A DNA stretch of 64,000 nt from Rhodopseudomonas julia (GTDB lineage: Bacteria; Pseudomonadota; Alphaproteobacteria; Rhizobiales; Afifellaceae): the NCBI RefSeq assembly GCF_030813515.1, contig NZ_JAUSUK010000002.1, forward strand, positions 1,364,001 to 1,428,000, given 5' to 3'. The position numbers were made by a program, and so were the translations under genes. Positions 36,273-45,944 of the stretch are shown here, one piece after another. Below the pieces are notes generated by a model. The model was not told the DNA's origin. It was given only the letters and a program-made list of their open reading frames with translations, and searched no databases. Each line of letters opens with the position of its first letter. Within the stretch, counting starts at the first letter, position 1.

Positions 36273-38489
36273 TCATCTGAGCGCCGGCGGCCCATGCCAG
36301 GGTCGCCGGATCGATGGGCGTGACATACGAAGTTCGAGGTGCGGAGTGGCCCTGTCCGGTCCCCTGTGAGCAATAAATAGAGCGTGGGCTCCGTGGGCGG
36401 CGAGCGCAGAGCGATCGATGACAAACCGCGCCGCGCAATCTGCGGGCGCGCGCAGTTGTGTCACGATAATCTCGGCGCGATGGCAATCTTCCGAAAAGGC
36501 CACAGGATCTGTGACGCGCGACAGGGTCAACCCTTCCGGCATCTCCAGAACGCAGGCTTCGTCATCGCAACGAAAGCCTGGAGCTCCGGCGGGGTCATCT
36601 TCCGGCTCTCCCTCGCGCCAGACATCGTGAAGGAAGGAGCCTTGCCGCGCACCGACGACGTGGAGGTGGCCAGAAACGTCGCGGGCTGCAACCGCCCTGC
36701 CCGCCTCGTCCACCAGAACGTCGGGCTCGGCGCCGAGCAGCCAGGCAAGGAATGTCCCCACCAGAAGCGGCGCTATACCGTAGAGGCGGAGCTGCGAGCG
36801 CCACAGGCTGAGCCACAGAATCCCCCCGCTCATCAGCATGAGCGCGATTGCAGGAAACGGTGGGACAAGAACCGTGGCGCCGGGCAGTGACGCCACAAAA
36901 TGCGCCGAGGCGAGGACGAGATCGATGCCCCATGCCATGACGGTCAACGGCAACACTTCCAGACCGAACGGCATTGCGATCAGGCTGATGAGCCCCGCCG
37001 GCATGACGAGGAGCGAAACCAGCGGCATCGCGATGAGATTGCCCAGAAGCGAGTAGGACGCGAGCCGTCCGAAATGGAAAGCCGCAAACGGCGATGTCGC
37101 CAGGCCCGCAACGAGCGTGGTCAAGCCGACCGTACCGATCGCAACGATAGGCCTGCGGAGAAGCCGCGCGAGCCCTCGGGCGGGTTCTGCAAGATCATGG
37201 CGCGGACGGTCGCGCCAGGCCTCCCAGGCCGCCACCAAGGCTGCAACGGCCAGAAAGGACATCTGAAAGCCCGGTTCGAGCACACTCTCGGGTTGGAGCG
37301 CCACCACCACGAACGCCGCAATCGCGAGGTTGCGCAATGACAGAGCGGGACGATCCAAAAAGACGGCCGTCAGCATGACCGCGATCATCACGAAGGCTCG
37401 GATCGTCGCGACGTTGCCGCCTGAGATCGACAAATAGAAAGCGCCGACTGCAAGCGCGATAGCGGCCGCGATTTTACGGATCGGCAGAACGAGCGCAGCA
37501 TGTTCGGAAAGCGCTAGCACCGCACGCATGAGCCAGAAGGCCGTGCCGGCGATCAGCATCATATGCAGGCCCGAAATTGCGAGAATATGCGCAAGCCCCG
37601 CGATCCGGAGCGCATCGACGTCCGCATCCGCGATCTGGCCACGATCACCGACGAGAAGCGCTGCGGCGATCGCAGCAGCGGGGCCCGCCACGGCGTCGGT
37701 AATCCGCTGTGCGATCGCTCGACGGATGGCGGCAATCGCCACGAACACATGGACGCCGCTCACTGGTTCGACGACCGTCAACGCACCAAAGACGAAACCG
37801 GAAGCGCCGATCCCATCGAAGAACGCCGCCCGCGCGGGATCGTACCCTCCGGGCATCGCCGGGCCCGGCAGCGGTGCCAGCCTTGCACTGCCCTCTACCC
37901 TCGCCCCAAGCGGCGGCAGATCGGTGCGCAACGTGAGCCGGATCTTGTGTGGCGTCTCCTCTGCAGGAAGCCGCTCGATGCTCACCTGGTCGAGGACCAC
38001 CCGCGGCGTTCGTTCAGCACGTGTCTCCACCGCCACCACCCGGCCGGTAAGCTGGCCACTCAGCGGATGTTCGACCATCGGCGCTCGAAGGCTTTCGACG
38101 CGAAGTTTGCCCGCAGACATCCCGGCCAGAAAGCAGGCGACGAGAACCAACGGATAGGCGCCACCACCGCGCCGCCACGCAAGGAATGCGGCAAACACCG
38201 CAGTGCCGGTTGCGAGCAGAAGCGCCGAAAGCAAAGGCTCGCGTGGCAAGATGAAATAGGTGGCCGCGCCACAAGAGAAGCCTACGGCCAGAAACAGAAA
38301 GCCGCGCCGCTCCTCAAAATCGTGCGCGACTTGGTCTCTCAGATGTGCCGCATGAGACGCAAGGCCGTAGCCGAAGCGGGTAAGCCGGCCAGGCGGCAAA
38401 AAGCCTTCGATGCGGCGACCGTCTTGCGAGGGCCGCTCCCCATCCGCCGCGCTTGACTGTCCGCCGCTTGGTTCCATGCTTGCAAGCAT
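36273..38489 (-). CDS. comEC: ComEC/Rec2 family competence membrane protein
   Basis: ComEC proteins form the inner-membrane channel for single-stranded DNA in natural transformation. This 738-residue protein has an N-terminal DUF4131-like region with 'YFILPREPLLSALLLATG', then the Competence domain with 'LLVGDRGQIADADVDALRIAGLAHILAISGLHMMLIAG' (about 265-305) and many membrane helices. The last 130 residues are soluble but show no HxHxDH metallo-beta-lactamase motif, so the nuclease-like domain of full-length ComEC appears lost or degenerate, as in other Hyphomicrobiales. Start codons at 38489 and 38477 are both possible. It converges on lexA and diverges from gltX. Confidence 0.9.
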   Translation of the reverse strand: MLASMEPSGGQSSAADGERPSQDGRRIEGFLPPGRLTRFGYGLASHAAHLRDQVAHDFEERRGFLFLAVGFSCGAATYFILPREPLLSALLLATGTAVFAAFLAWRRGGGAYPLVLVACFLAGMSAGKLRVESLRAPMVEHPLSGQLTGRVVAVETRAERTPRVVLDQVSIERLPAEETPHKIRLTLRTDLPPLGARVEGSARLAPLPGPAMPGGYDPARAAFFDGIGASGFVFGALTVVEPVSGVHVFVAIAAIRRAIAQRITDAVAGPAAAIAAALLVGDRGQIADADVDALRIAGLAHILAISGLHMMLIAGTAFWLMRAVLALSEHAALVLPIRKIAAAIALAVGAFYLSISGGNVATIRAFVMIAVMLTAVFLDRPALSLRNLAIAAFVVVALQPESVLEPGFQMSFLAVAALVAAWEAWRDRPRHDLAEPARGLARLLRRPIVAIGTVGLTTLVAGLATSPFAAFHFGRLASYSLLGNLIAMPLVSLLVMPAGLISLIAMPFGLEVLPLTVMAWGIDLVLASAHFVASLPGATVLVPPFPAIALMLMSGGILWLSLWRSQLRLYGIAPLLVGTFLAWLLGAEPDVLVDEAGRAVAARDVSGHLHVVGARQGSFLHDVWREGEPEDDPAGAPGFRCDDEACVLEMPEGLTLSRVTDPVAFSEDCHRAEIIVTQLRAPADCAARFVIDRSALAAHGAHALFIAHRGPDRATPHLELRMSRPSIRRPWHGPPALR

Positions 38490-38574
38490 CCGGCGCTGTG
38501 GCTAGACCGAGCCAATCTTACACGTGGGCCGGGCATCAACCAATCGCCCCGCCCCTTTGCCAGCCAAAACCACC

Positions 38575-39999
38575 ATGTCATCTCATCCGATTACCCGCTT
38601 TGCTCCCTCGCCAACCGGCTTTTTGCACATTGGCGGCGCACGTACGGCGCTCTTCAACTGGCTCTATGCGCGGGGCCGCGGCGGCAAAATGCTGCTCAGG
38701 ATCGAGGACACCGACCGCCAGCGCTCGACCGATGCTGCCATCGCAGCCATTCTGGACGGACTCTCCTGGCTCGGCCTCGATTGGGACGGAGAACCCATCT
38801 CCCAATTCGCCCGCATGGAGCGCCATGCCGAGGTGGCCTGGCAGCTCGTTGAAAGCGGCCACGCCTATCGCTGCTATGCCTCACAAGAAGAGCTGGCGGA
38901 GATGCGCGAGACCGCGCGCGCCGAGGGACGGCCTCCCCGCTATGACGGGCGTTGGCGAGACCGCGATCCGTCCGAAGCGCCGGAAGGCATCAAGCCGGTC
39001 ATCCGCATCAAGGCTCCGCAGGACGGAGAGACGGTCGTCGAAGACCATGTGCAGGGCCGCGTTACCTTCCCGAACCGCGACCTCGATGATTTCATCATCC
39101 TGCGCTCGGACGGAACGCCCACCTACATGCTGGCCGTCGTGGTCGACGATCACGATATGGGCGTCACCCACGTTATTCGCGGCGACGATCACCTCACCAA
39201 TGCCGCCAGACAGGGCATCATCTACGAAGCGCTTGGCTGGCAGGTGCCACAATGGGCGCATATCCCGCTCATCCATGGCCCGGACGGCGCCAAGCTCTCC
39301 AAACGTCATGGCGCGCTCGGCGTGGAGGCTTATCGCGCGATGGGTTACCTTCCGGAGGCGCTCCGGAACTATCTCGCACGCCTCGGCTGGGGCCATGGGG
39401 ACGAGGAGATTTTCTCCTCAGAGCAGGCGACGGAATGGTTCGATCTTGACGCGATCGGCAAGGGCGCGGCGCGCTTCGACTTCGTCAAGCTGCAAAACCT
39501 AAACGGGCATTATATCCGACAGGCGGACGATGCACGGCTCGTTGCCGACATGCTCAAGATCCTTCCTGAGATGGAGACACCACCGGCGTTTCCGGCGGAA
39601 TTGAGTGCGGCGCAGCGTACGCAGCTCATGCAGCTCATGCCGGGCCTGAAAGAGCGCGCGAAGACGCTGGTCGAACTGGTGCACAATGCGACCTTCCTGT
39701 TCGCGGCGCGGCCATTGACACTCGACAGCAACGCAGAAGGGTTGCTCGACGAGGACGCTCGCCGTCGCCTCGGTCTTCTGCGGGATGCCCTCGGCAATTG
39801 CGCGTGGGAAACCGAGCCGTTGGAAGGCGCGGTGCGTACTTTGGCAGAATCGGAAGGCATCAAACTTGGCAAGCTGGCACAGCCCCTGCGTGCTGCGCTG
39901 ACAGGCTCGACATCGTCGCCAGGGATCTTCGACGTGATGCTCGCCCTTGGACGTGAAGAGACGCTCGCCCGTATCGCCGACCAGGCAAGCGTTGCGTAA
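38575..39999 (+). CDS. gltX: Glutamate--tRNA ligase
   Basis: GltX charges tRNA-Glu (and often tRNA-Gln in alphaproteobacteria, which then use GatCAB). The 474-residue class I synthetase has the HIGH-like '[22 protein letters not shown]' and the KMSKS-like '[11 protein letters not shown]', plus '[33 protein letters not shown]'. The start at 38575 matches the conserved N-terminus. The neighbours comEC (divergent) and gltA (202 bp downstream) are the usual ones in this order of bacteria. Confidence 0.97.
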   Translation: MSSHPITRFAPSPTGFLHIGGARTALFNWLYARGRGGKMLLRIEDTDRQRSTDAAIAAILDGLSWLGLDWDGEPISQFARMERHAEVAWQLVESGHAYRCYASQEELAEMRETARAEGRPPRYDGRWRDRDPSEAPEGIKPVIRIKAPQDGETVVEDHVQGRVTFPNRDLDDFIILRSDGTPTYMLAVVVDDHDMGVTHVIRGDDHLTNAARQGIIYEALGWQVPQWAHIPLIHGPDGAKLSKRHGALGVEAYRAMGYLPEALRNYLARLGWGHGDEEIFSSEQATEWFDLDAIGKGAARFDFVKLQNLNGHYIRQADDARLVADMLKILPEMETPPAFPAELSAAQRTQLMQLMPGLKERAKTLVELVHNATFLFAARPLTLDSNAEGLLDEDARRRLGLLRDALGNCAWETEPLEGAVRTLAESEGIKLGKLAQPLRAALTGSTSSPGIFDVMLALGREETLARIADQASVA

Positions 40000-40201
40000 T
40001 GCTCATGGCGGACGCGGCGTCCTCAGGCGCCGCCCCTGCCCTTCACGTAAGCTCAGCGCCCGCTCTCATCTTGCGGTGCAGCGCAAAAGCCGATAGCACT
40101 CGGGACAGCTAAACATCCACGACGCGGACTCTTCCGGGGGGAGGCGCAGCTCAAGTTGCGCATGCTGGAGTCTCGCGTCGATCCACAAAGGGGTGAAGTG
40201 T

Positions 40202-41497
40202 ATGAGCGACTCCAAGGCGACCTTGAGCATCGGTAATGAGAACTGGGACTTCCCGGTTCGCGAGGGAGTAATCGGGCCATCGGTCGTCGACATCTCATCG
40301 TTGTATCGAGAAACCGGGCGGTTCACCTACGATCCTGGTTTTACCTCAACGGCCGCTTGCGAATCTGAAATCACTTATATCGACGGTGACGAGGGCACCC
40401 TTCTTTACCGCGGCTACCCGATCGAACAGCTTGCCGAACACGGCGATTTTCTGGAGACCTGCTACCTCCTGCTGTACGGCGAATTGCCGACGAAGGAGCA
40501 GAAAGCGGACTTCGACTACCGGGTCACGCACCACACGATGGTGCACGAGCAGATGTCGCGCTCCTTCCAGGGCTTCCGGCGCGACGCGCATCCGATGGCC
40601 ATCATGGTGGCGATGGTCGGCGCAATGTCAGCCTTCTACCACGACTCCACCGATATCGCCGATCCTTACCAGCGCATGGTCGCCTCGCTTCGGATGATCG
40701 CCAAGGTGCCTACCATCGCGGCGATGGCGTATAAGTACCACATCGGACAGCCCTTCGTTTATCCGAAGAACGACCTCGATTACGCTACGAACTTCCTTCG
40801 GATGTGCTTCGCCGTTCCCTGTCAGGAATACGAGGTCGATCCGATCCTGTCGCGCGCCATGGACCGGATCTTCATCCTCCATGCCGATCATGAGCAGAAT
40901 GCATCGACGTCGACGGTGCGGCTTGCCGGTTCCTCCGGCGCCAATCCCTTTGCCTGCATCGCTGCGGGCATTGCCTGCCTCTGGGGCCCTGCTCATGGTG
41001 GCGCCAATGAAGCCGCCCTCAACATGCTGCAGGAGATCGGCACGCCGGAGCGGATTCCGGAGTTCGTGGCCCGCGCGAAGGACAAGAACGATCCGTTCAG
41101 GCTTATGGGCTTCGGTCACCGGGTCTACAAGAACTACGACCCGCGCGCGCGCATCATGCAGCGCACCTGCCACGAGGTTCTCGAAGAGATCGGCGTCAAA
41201 GACGATCCTCTTCTGAATGTGGCCATGGAGCTCGAGCGCGTCGCACTGACTGACGAGTATTTCCTGGAGAAGAAGCTCTATCCGAACATCGACTTCTATT
41301 CGGGCATCACCCTGAAGGCACTGGGCTTCCCGACGACGATGTTCACGGTTCTCTTCGCCGTTGCTCGTACCGTTGGGTGGATCGCCCAGTGGAAGGAAAT
41401 GATCGAAGATCCGAGCCAGCGCATCGGCCGTCCGCGCCAGCTCTACACGGGCTCGCCGAAGCGCGATTACGTCAATCTGTCCGACAGGACAGCCTGA
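40202..41497 (+). CDS. gltA: Citrate synthase (type II)
   Basis: GltA condenses oxaloacetate and acetyl-CoA at the entry to the TCA cycle. The 431-residue hexameric-type enzyme shows '[23 protein letters not shown]', the substrate-site '[18 protein letters not shown]', '[22 protein letters not shown]' and '[36 protein letters not shown]'. The ATG at 40202 has AAAGGGGTGA upstream; three extra in-frame codons begin at 40193. A strong intrinsic terminator lies 33 bp past the stop. Confidence 0.98.
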   Translation: MSDSKATLSIGNENWDFPVREGVIGPSVVDISSLYRETGRFTYDPGFTSTAACESEITYIDGDEGTLLYRGYPIEQLAEHGDFLETCYLLLYGELPTKEQKADFDYRVTHHTMVHEQMSRSFQGFRRDAHPMAIMVAMVGAMSAFYHDSTDIADPYQRMVASLRMIAKVPTIAAMAYKYHIGQPFVYPKNDLDYATNFLRMCFAVPCQEYEVDPILSRAMDRIFILHADHEQNASTSTVRLAGSSGANPFACIAAGIACLWGPAHGGANEAALNMLQEIGTPERIPEFVARAKDKNDPFRLMGFGHRVYKNYDPRARIMQRTCHEVLEEIGVKDDPLLNVAMELERVALTDEYFLEKKLYPNIDFYSGITLKALGFPTTMFTVLFAVARTVGWIAQWKEMIEDPSQRIGRPRQLYTGSPKRDYVNLSDRTA

Positions 41498-41509
41498 AGC
41501 CTCCTCGGC

Positions 41510-42703
41510 TCACCTCGGAATGCTGGAAGGGCGGCCACTGGCCGCCTTTCCTTTTTGTGCATAGTCGAGAACGATGTCGGCAGCTCGCTCGCTCGGCGTC
41601 TGGCCATCCGGCGTTTCCATCAGCGCATCAAGGCGCGCAAAACCGGAAAGCTGCGCCTCGCGAGCCGGCCCCTCCTCCAGGAGCGCCAGGATTTCGCCGG
41701 CGAGCACCTCTGGAGAGCCGGCGTCATCCAGGAATTCAGGCACCGTATTGTCGCCCAGTACGAGATTGGCGAGCACGATCGAGTGCACTTTCAAAAGCCA
41801 TTTCAGGCTGCGCGCCAACCACTCCACACGGTAAGCGACAATCATGGGAACCTTGGCGAGCGCGAGCTCAAGCGTCACAGTTCCAGAAGCCGCGAGCGCC
41901 GCGCTCGCCTGTCTGAAGGCGGCGAGCTTTGCCTCTTCGCCGACCACAAGTTCCACTTGCACAGGCCAATCAGCCACGCGCCTTTCGAGCTCCGGCCGCA
42001 AATGGGTGACGGCCGGCAACACGAAACGCACATTCGGCTTAGATCGCGCGATCAGGCCGGCTGTTGCACCGAACGGCTCCATCAACCGCTTCACTTCGCT
42101 GAGACGGCTGCCCGGCAGGATAAGGACGTGCGGCTCCTCATCGACACCAGCCCGTTCTCCGGGCGCCGGACGGAGCTTCTCGCGGTTCTCGATCAGCGGA
42201 TGGCCGACATAAGTGCAGGGTGGCCCGCCCAAAAGTCTATGTGCCTCCGGCTCGAACGGCAGGAGGGCCATCACGTGGTCGATGTACCGCGCCATCTTCC
42301 GCGCCCGCCCCTTCCGCCAGGCCCAGACGGAGGGTGACACGTAATTGACGATCGGAAGATCGGGGAGCTGCCGCGCGACGCGCTTGGCGACGCTTTGCGT
42401 AAAGCCAGGGCTATCGATGATGACCAGAACGTCCGGCCTCTCAGCGACGATGTGGGCGGTCGTTTCTCGGATTCGTCTAATGATGCGCGGAAGACGTGCA
42501 ACGACCGCGCCAAAGCCCATGACAGCGACGTCACCGAGGGGAAACGGGCTCTCGACGCCGGCATCCGTCATGCGCTCGCCTGCGACCCCGAAAAACACCG
42601 TGTCGGGACGCCGGGAGCGAATTTCCTTCATAAGAGCGGCGCCGAGATGATCGCCCGAAGCTTCACCGACGACGAGGGCGATGCGAAGCGGACGCGCGGT
42701 CAT
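41510..42703 (-). CDS. lpxB: Lipid-A-disaccharide synthase
   Basis: LpxB joins UDP-2,3-diacylglucosamine and lipid X into the lipid A disaccharide at the inner membrane. The 397-residue GT19 glycosyltransferase has 'LRIALVVGEASGDHLGAALMKEI', 'FFGVAGERMTDAGVESPFPLGDVAVMGF', 'DSPGFTQSVAKR', 'NYVSPSVWAWRKGRARKMARYIDHVMALLPFEPEA' and 'ILPGSRLSEVKR'. Its ATG overlaps the lpxI stop by 4 bp. Its last 15 codons overlap the gltA terminator hairpin on the opposite strand. Confidence 0.97.
   Translation of the reverse strand: MTARPLRIALVVGEASGDHLGAALMKEIRSRRPDTVFFGVAGERMTDAGVESPFPLGDVAVMGFGAVVARLPRIIRRIRETTAHIVAERPDVLVIIDSPGFTQSVAKRVARQLPDLPIVNYVSPSVWAWRKGRARKMARYIDHVMALLPFEPEAHRLLGGPPCTYVGHPLIENREKLRPAPGERAGVDEEPHVLILPGSRLSEVKRLMEPFGATAGLIARSKPNVRFVLPAVTHLRPELERRVADWPVQVELVVGEEAKLAAFRQASAALAASGTVTLELALAKVPMIVAYRVEWLARSLKWLLKVHSIVLANLVLGDNTVPEFLDDAGSPEVLAGEILALLEEGPAREAQLSGFARLDALMETPDGQTPSERAADIVLDYAQKGKAASGRPSSIPR
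41530..41556 (+). terminator. Intrinsic terminator of gltA
   Basis: A perfect 7-bp stem GGCGGCC / GGCCGCC (41530-41536 and 41540-41546, loop ACT) is followed by TTTCCTTTTT. It lies 33 bp past the gltA stop and inside the 3' coding end of lpxB, which is on the other strand. Confidence 0.88.
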
Positions 42704-43548
42704 GGGCGTCGGCGAATGCCGTAGAAGAAAAGCCTGGCCGCACGAAAGGCCGCGAACGTCTCATCGCGGCCAACGAGCATGGTACGGCCCGCCTCGCATG
42801 CGATTCCGTCAAGGCCCGCCTCACGAGCCATTTCCACTGTCTCCGGGCCTATGGTCGGGATATCGAGCCTCGGGTCCTGGCTCGGCTTCATGCATTTTAC
42901 GAGAATCCCACCATGCCTCGGGATGCGCTTAGTCAGGCGCATCTCCCGCACGCGCGACAAGAGGCCGTTGGTGCCTTCCGCACCTTCAAGCGCCACAACC
43001 CGCCTTCCGCAAGCGACGGCAGCCTGCCCGATATCGAGATCGCCAATCATGCGTGCGGCCTCTGCCGCCTTGGCGAGCTCGTCGGCATCGAGCGACACGC
43101 GCCCCTCGACGAGGAGACCGGGGGGACAGGCGAGCTCTGGCGCGACCGAAAGCGGGTCGAGAAGCCGAACGCCGTATTCCTCGAAAATGCCGGCCGCAGA
43201 TTTGAGAGCGCTGTCATCACCGCTGCGCATTGCGCTTATGATGCGCGGCATCAGCCGCAATGCGCCAAAGTCCGGGCGGATGTCCTTGATCTCCGGGCGC
43301 TTCACAGCGCCGACAAGCACCACCTCTTTGCAGCCGTGCTCCTTTAGCAGCCGCTCCAGCCGACCGATCTCGCCCCACCGGATACGGAAGACCGGAAAGC
43401 CGTTCGTCTTCGGCTCATCAGCATCACCGGCAAGAGCGAAGATAAATGGCTGACGGCCAGCGCGCGCAGCCGCCTGAGCTACGAGAGCGGGAAGCCCCCC
43501 GCCGCCGGCGAGGATGCCAAGCGGAACGCCCTTGGAAATCTCACCCAC
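42700..43548 (-). CDS. lpxI: UDP-2,3-diacylglucosamine diphosphatase LpxI
   Basis: LpxI hydrolyses UDP-2,3-diacylglucosamine to lipid X and replaces LpxH in alphaproteobacteria. The 282-residue protein has 'PLGILAGGGGLPALVAQAAARAGRQPFIFAL', 'RWGEIGRLERLLKEHGCKEVVLVGAVKRPE' and the C-terminal 'TIGPETVEMAREAGLDGIACEAGRTMLV', typical of the DUF1009 domain. I start at the GTG 43548, two bases from the lpxA stop, with GAGG 6 nt upstream; the longer frame only shadows lpxA. It overlaps lpxB by 4 bp. Confidence 0.95.
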   Translation of the reverse strand: MGEISKGVPLGILAGGGGLPALVAQAAARAGRQPFIFALAGDADEPKTNGFPVFRIRWGEIGRLERLLKEHGCKEVVLVGAVKRPEIKDIRPDFGALRLMPRIISAMRSGDDSALKSAAGIFEEYGVRLLDPLSVAPELACPPGLLVEGRVSLDADELAKAAEAARMIGDLDIGQAAVACGRRVVALEGAEGTNGLLSRVREMRLTKRIPRHGGILVKCMKPSQDPRLDIPTIGPETVEMAREAGLDGIACEAGRTMLVGRDETFAAFRAARLFFYGIRRRP

Positions 43549-43549
43549 T

Positions 43550-44350
43550 TCAGACCTCGCGGCCTCCGCGCGGCGTGCAAATGGCGCGGCTTCCGCCCTC
43601 TTCGATGAAGGAGACGATTTTTTGCACATTCGCATCGCCGGCGAATTCCTGCGCCACATCGCGCAGACGTTCGTGGAGCGTGCCTTCCTGCGCAAACAGA
43701 AGCCGGTAAGCCCGCCGCAACGCATGAATGGCCTCGCGCTCGTAACCGCGCCGCTTCAGACCGACGATATTCAGCCCTCCTAGATTGGCCCGATTGCCGA
43801 TGGCTGAGCCAAAAGGAATCACGTCGTTTTCGACAGCCGACATGCCTCCGACGAAGCCATGCTCGCCAACACGCACGAACTGGTGCAGAGCCGCGCCACC
43901 GCCGATGATGGCGAAATCGGCAATCGAGACATGCCCGCCAAGGAGGACATTGTTCACGAGGATCACATCGTTTCCGACGACGCAATCATGCGCGACATGG
44001 GCTCCGACGAGAAGCAGGCACCGATCACCGATGCGCGTGACCAGTCCCCCGCCCTTGGTGCCGGGATTGATCGTGACGTGCTCGCGGATGACGCAATGCG
44101 CGCCGATCTCAAGCCGGCTTTCTTCTCCCTGAAACTTCTTGTCCTGCGGCGGCATACCGACCGACGCAAAAGGAAAAATAGTGGTGCATTCACCGACCGT
44201 GGTCGCACCGTCGACCACCACATGCGAGTGCAGCACAACACCAGCGCGAAGTTCGACCTCCGCACCGACCACACAAAACGGACCGATTTCGACATCGTCG
44301 GCGAGTTTAGCCCCGTCGGCGACAATCGCAGTTGGATGGATGGAAGCCAC
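43550..44350 (-). CDS. lpxA: Acyl-ACP--UDP-N-acetylglucosamine O-acyltransferase
   Basis: LpxA catalyses the first acylation in lipid A synthesis. The 266-residue protein is a left-handed beta helix of hexapeptide repeats ('IHPTAIVADGAKLADDVEIGPFCVVGAEVELRAGVVLHSHVVVDG'), with the active-site region 'AHVAHDCVVGNDVILVNNVLLGGHVSI' and a C-terminal helical domain. It lies 3 bp downstream of fabZ and 1 bp ahead of lpxI on the same strand. Confidence 0.98.
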   Translation of the reverse strand: MASIHPTAIVADGAKLADDVEIGPFCVVGAEVELRAGVVLHSHVVVDGATTVGECTTIFPFASVGMPPQDKKFQGEESRLEIGAHCVIREHVTINPGTKGGGLVTRIGDRCLLLVGAHVAHDCVVGNDVILVNNVLLGGHVSIADFAIIGGGAALHQFVRVGEHGFVGGMSAVENDVIPFGSAIGNRANLGGLNIVGLKRRGYEREAIHALRRAYRLLFAQEGTLHERLRDVAQEFAGDANVQKIVSFIEEGGSRAICTPRGGREV

Positions 44351-44353
44351 GCG

Positions 44354-44812
44354 CTACTCGTCGAGGACCATGGCGCTCACTTGCGCCTCGGCCACCTTCT
44401 TGCCGGCCACTTCCGCGACCGCAGCGTATTTCCAGATCGTACCGCGGCGCTTGAGCTTGTTGACGTGGTATTCGACCGTATCCCCCGGAGTGACGGGGTG
44501 CCGGAATTTCGCTTTGTCGATCGTCATGAAAAAGACCCGCTTCGGCGCCTTCGTCTCTGACGAGAGAACGCAGAGCGCCGCTGCTGTCTGCGCCATGCCC
44601 TCAATCAGAAGCACGCCCGGCATGATTGGATATCCAGGGAAATGCCCCTGGAAATGCGGCTCGTTCATAGTGACGTTCTTGATGCCGACACCCGATTCAT
44701 CGCCACGAATGTCGCGAATGCGATCGACCATAAGAAACGGGTAGCGATGCGGTAAGGCCTGCAGAATCCCGTGGATGTCTGTCGCCTCCAACTGCGTCGG
44801 CATCTCGTTCAT
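44354..44812 (-). CDS. fabZ: 3-hydroxyacyl-ACP dehydratase FabZ
   Basis: FabZ dehydrates 3-hydroxyacyl-ACP in fatty acid elongation and competes with LpxA/LpxD for the same acyl donors, which explains its place in this cluster. The 152-residue hotdog-fold protein has '[17 protein letters not shown]', the catalytic His in '[28 protein letters not shown]' (with its partner Glu) and '[13 protein letters not shown]'. Confidence 0.98.
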   Translation of the reverse strand: MNEMPTQLEATDIHGILQALPHRYPFLMVDRIRDIRGDESGVGIKNVTMNEPHFQGHFPGYPIMPGVLLIEGMAQTAAALCVLSSETKAPKRVFFMTIDKAKFRHPVTPGDTVEYHVNKLKRRGTIWKYAAVAEVAGKKVAEAQVSAMVLDE

Positions 44813-44849
44813 TATCTTCTCCGATTACGGCGCCCTCTGTCCGGCGACG

Positions 44850-45905
44850 TCAGTCTTTATCCAGCCCCAATTCACGCCGGGCGATGCGGCGCAGAATCGT
44901 CACTTCCCGGAACCAATCCTTGACCGGTTGCGCAGGAACACCCCCAAAACGCGCACCCGCAGGAACATCGCCATGGACGACGCTGACGGAGGCAATCTGC
45001 GCCCCATCGCCGATCGTGACATGGCCGTTTATGCCGGTTTTTCCGCCGATCGCAACAAAGTCTCCAATCCGAGCAGAGCCGGAAATCCCGACCTGGGCGA
45101 CAATGACGCAGTGCCGCCCGATCTCGACATTGTGGCCGATCTGAACCTGGTTATCGATCTTGGTGCCTTCACCAATAACCGTGTCGCGATTTGCCCCACG
45201 GTCTATCGTGGTCGCGGCGCCGATCTCGACGTCGTCCTGGATGATCACACGCCCGATCTGCGCGACCTTCATATGGCCTCCGGTGCCCATCGCAAAGCCG
45301 AAGCCATCCTGGCCAACCTGGACACCCGGATAGAGACGCACACGATTGCCGAGAAGGGCATGCTGCACGGTCGCGTTCGGCCCGATAATGCAGTCGCGCC
45401 CGATCGCTACGTCATGAGCGAGCACGGAGCCGGCGCCGATGACGGTGCCACTGCCAATCTCAACGTTCGGGCCGATAATCGCCCCGATTTCCACCCGCAC
45501 ACCCTCTTCAAGACGAGCGGTCGGATGAACGTTGCCGGCAATGAGCGGCTCGTCCGGCGTGCTGGCGAAATTCTTCGGCGCGACAGCCGAAGGAAAAGCC
45601 TCCGCCAAAATGCGCGAATAAGCGCGGTAAGGCTCCCCGGTTTCGAGGACGGCCACGCCCTCGGGCACCTTCCCGGAATAGCGCGGCGCGCAAAGACAGG
45701 CGCTTGCATGCGTCCCGTCCAGATGGCGCACATATTTCGGGTTGTCGAGGAAGGTCAGATCCCCTCTCCCGGCCATCTCGATTGGAGCGAAGCCAGAGAT
45801 CTGACAATCCGGATCGCCACGCAAAAGCGTGGCGCCGGAAAGCTCTGCCACGTCACCGAGGCGGAGCGGCCCAAAGGGCGGAAAGAAGCGAGAGCGATCT
45901 GTCAT
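44850..45905 (-). CDS. lpxD: UDP-3-O-(3-hydroxyacyl)glucosamine N-acyltransferase
   Basis: LpxD adds the N-linked hydroxyacyl chain in lipid A synthesis. The 351-residue protein has an N-terminal uridine-binding domain ('[15 protein letters not shown]', '[17 protein letters not shown]') and a beta-helix domain ('[37 protein letters not shown]', '[47 protein letters not shown]'). It lies 39 bp downstream of bamA and 37 bp upstream of fabZ. Confidence 0.97.
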   Translation of the reverse strand: MTDRSRFFPPFGPLRLGDVAELSGATLLRGDPDCQISGFAPIEMAGRGDLTFLDNPKYVRHLDGTHASACLCAPRYSGKVPEGVAVLETGEPYRAYSRILAEAFPSAVAPKNFASTPDEPLIAGNVHPTARLEEGVRVEIGAIIGPNVEIGSGTVIGAGSVLAHDVAIGRDCIIGPNATVQHALLGNRVRLYPGVQVGQDGFGFAMGTGGHMKVAQIGRVIIQDDVEIGAATTIDRGANRDTVIGEGTKIDNQVQIGHNVEIGRHCVIVAQVGISGSARIGDFVAIGGKTGINGHVTIGDGAQIASVSVVHGDVPAGARFGGVPAQPVKDWFREVTILRRIARRELGLDKD

Positions 45906-45944
45906 GGTCGAAAAAGTTCGGCCGGCACAAGGCCGGCCTGAGGA

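Noticed and set aside
40000-40201. Possible tRNA or structured RNA between gltX and gltA.
   Set aside because: The gap is rich in short GC dyads, but no cloverleaf or T-loop sequence could be folded.
40066-40326. An 86-codon minus-strand frame at the gltA upstream region ending in '[11 protein letters not shown]', which looks like a zinc-binding knuckle.
   Set aside because: Half of it is antisense to the start of gltA, there is no good ribosome-binding site, and two Cys pairs can arise by chance; conservation in relatives would be needed.
44775-45941. A 388-codon frame opposite lpxD.
   Set aside because: It is antisense to the hexapeptide repeats of lpxD, whose repeat structure creates a long stop-free shadow.
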